The position numbers were made by a program, and so were the translations under genes. This document shows, in pieces, positions 5,473 through 6,243 of a DNA stretch of 6,243 nt. Within the stretch, counting starts at the first letter, position 1. The number at the start of each line of letters is the position of its first letter. Origin of the DNA: an uncultured Methylococcaceae bacterium (GTDB lineage: Bacteria > Pseudomonadota > Gammaproteobacteria > Methylococcales > Methylomonadaceae); assembly GCA_903903365.1 (NCBI GenBank), contig CAIUYS010000332.1, forward strand, positions 1-6,243, read 5' to 3'. The notes below the pieces were generated by a model. That model was not told the origin of the DNA. It searched no databases and was given only the letters and a program-made list of their open reading frames with translations.

Positions 5473-6243
5473 TTCGATTTACGATCCATAACGCTACTAA
5501 ACTTATGCCGCCTATGCTTCGCCGTTTATTTATAGTATTTTTACCCTCCTTAACTGCATCTGTCAGCTATGCCAATGAAGCATCGTGGAATTGCGAGCAA
5601 AATAAAGACAGCAAAGAATGGATTTGTGTCGGTGACCAAAAACCGGCGGTTAAAACCAGTGCAGTAACGTCACTCGTTACGCCGGAACCGGCCAAGGCAG
5701 CGCAGCCTGATTTAAACGAGCCCGTTGAAAACACGTCTCCGGTTAAAGCACAGCCTGTTCAACCGGTTATCGCAGAACCCGTTCGCACAACCGCACCGGT
5801 TACGGCTAAATCAGCTGAACACATTCCAGCCACCCAGCCAGCATACTCCCAAGTGGCGCCACCCGTTGTCACTGAGATCGTTAAAAGCACTCAACCGCCA
5901 TTAGCAGCATCACCAAAAACAACGGTTGATAGCCATAAAATTACCGACCAAGAAGCTAAAAAGACTGGCGGGAACTGCGGTAACAATAAAGCCGCTGAAA
6001 GCTGGAACTGTCAGTCAGTCGGTCCTGCTGCAGAAAGCACTACCGAAATTGCGGCAGCCGAGTCCCCCATGATGAGGCTACTATCGCCCGCGTTTGATCG
6101 ACAACAAGAACAAACATTTAAGACGCTAACGTCACAACTCCCTTATGATCCTTGGGAAAACTGCAATATGCAGCGTGGCACAAAACGTGATTTTGTGTCT
6201 AAGGCCGATAAAAGAGAAACCTCACCGATGGACATCAAGTCGA
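5454..6243 (+). CDS. lptD: LPS-assembly protein LptD, N-terminal part (runs off the right edge)
   Basis: This frame is open from ATG 5454 to the window end (263 residues). LptD is the outer-membrane barrel that, with LptE, inserts LPS into the outer leaflet. From the 5454 start, residues 1-40 form a signal peptide with a basic n-region, the core LFIVFLPSLTASVSYA and likely cleavage before NEAS. Next come the motif NCEQNKDSKEWIC (46-58), a Pro/Ala/Thr/Val-rich linker (about 60-165), a second copy NCGNNKAAESWNC (174-186), then LPYDPWENC (229-237) and SPMDIKS (257-263), where the periplasmic LptA-like domain should begin. Cys237 may correspond to the N-terminal disulfide cysteine of E. coli LptD. 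The beta-barrel is outside the window. ATG 5505 or 5514 are alternative starts and still give a signal peptide. The call rests on the N-terminal pattern and on the divergent amgK-murU neighbourhood known from Pseudomonas. Confidence 0.8.
   Translation, partial: MPVKHFIRFTIHNATKLMPPMLRRLFIVFLPSLTASVSYANEASWNCEQNKDSKEWICVGDQKPAVKTSAVTSLVTPEPAKAAQPDLNEPVENTSPVKAQPVQPVIAEPVRTTAPVTAKSAEHIPATQPAYSQVAPPVVTEIVKSTQPPLAASPKTTVDSHKITDQEAKKTGGNCGNNKAAESWNCQSVGPAAESTTEIAAAESPMMRLLSPAFDRQQEQTFKTLTSQLPYDPWENCNMQRGTKRDFVSKADKRETSPMDIKS

Overview
The window looks like a chromosomal segment of a gammaproteobacterium. The evidence is an amgK-murU operon divergent from lptD, an arrangement known from Pseudomonas and other gammaproteobacteria, with protein sequences close to the P. 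putida type. The moderate G+C content, the AT-rich intergenic DNA and the wording of LptD suggest a lineage outside Pseudomonas. A methanotroph of the Methylococcales is my best guess, but this is inference only.

Layout, left to right. (1) Positions 1-452 hold the 3' end of an unrecognised plus-strand gene. (2) Positions 453-552 are a convergent gap filled by a palindromic intergenic repeat built from CTTCGTG-like units. (3) Positions 553-2942 (minus) carry a translationally coupled gene pair, a circularly permuted ATP-grasp protein followed by an alpha-E domain protein. This is a predicted peptide or amide ligase module, and a near-consensus sigma-54 promoter precedes it. (4) Positions 2943-3486 are an AT-rich stretch of about 540 bases without a convincing gene. 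It holds the sigma-54 promoter, a possible activator dyad, a plus-strand sigma-70-like promoter with no obvious gene, and an 8-bp inverted repeat. (5) Positions 3487-5406 (minus) form a tightly overlapping operon, amgK-murU-dodecin, with a good sigma-70 promoter. (6) Positions 5454-6243 (plus) are the 5' part of lptD, running off the right edge.

How the genes work together. AmgK and MurU are consecutive enzymes of cell-wall recycling: MurNAc to MurNAc-alpha-1-phosphate to UDP-MurNAc. LptD, on the other side of a roughly 50-bp divergent promoter region, inserts LPS into the outer membrane, so this junction joins two envelope functions. The third gene of the recycling operon is a dodecin, a flavin-binding protein, which overlaps murU by 8 bases; why it sits there is unclear.

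No fully new system is proven here. The points most worth a second look are the sigma-54 control of the ATP-grasp/alpha-E pair, the murU-dodecin coupling, the duplicated cysteine motif in the LptD N-terminal extension, and the compact amgK/lptD promoter with a hairpin over the probable lptD start.
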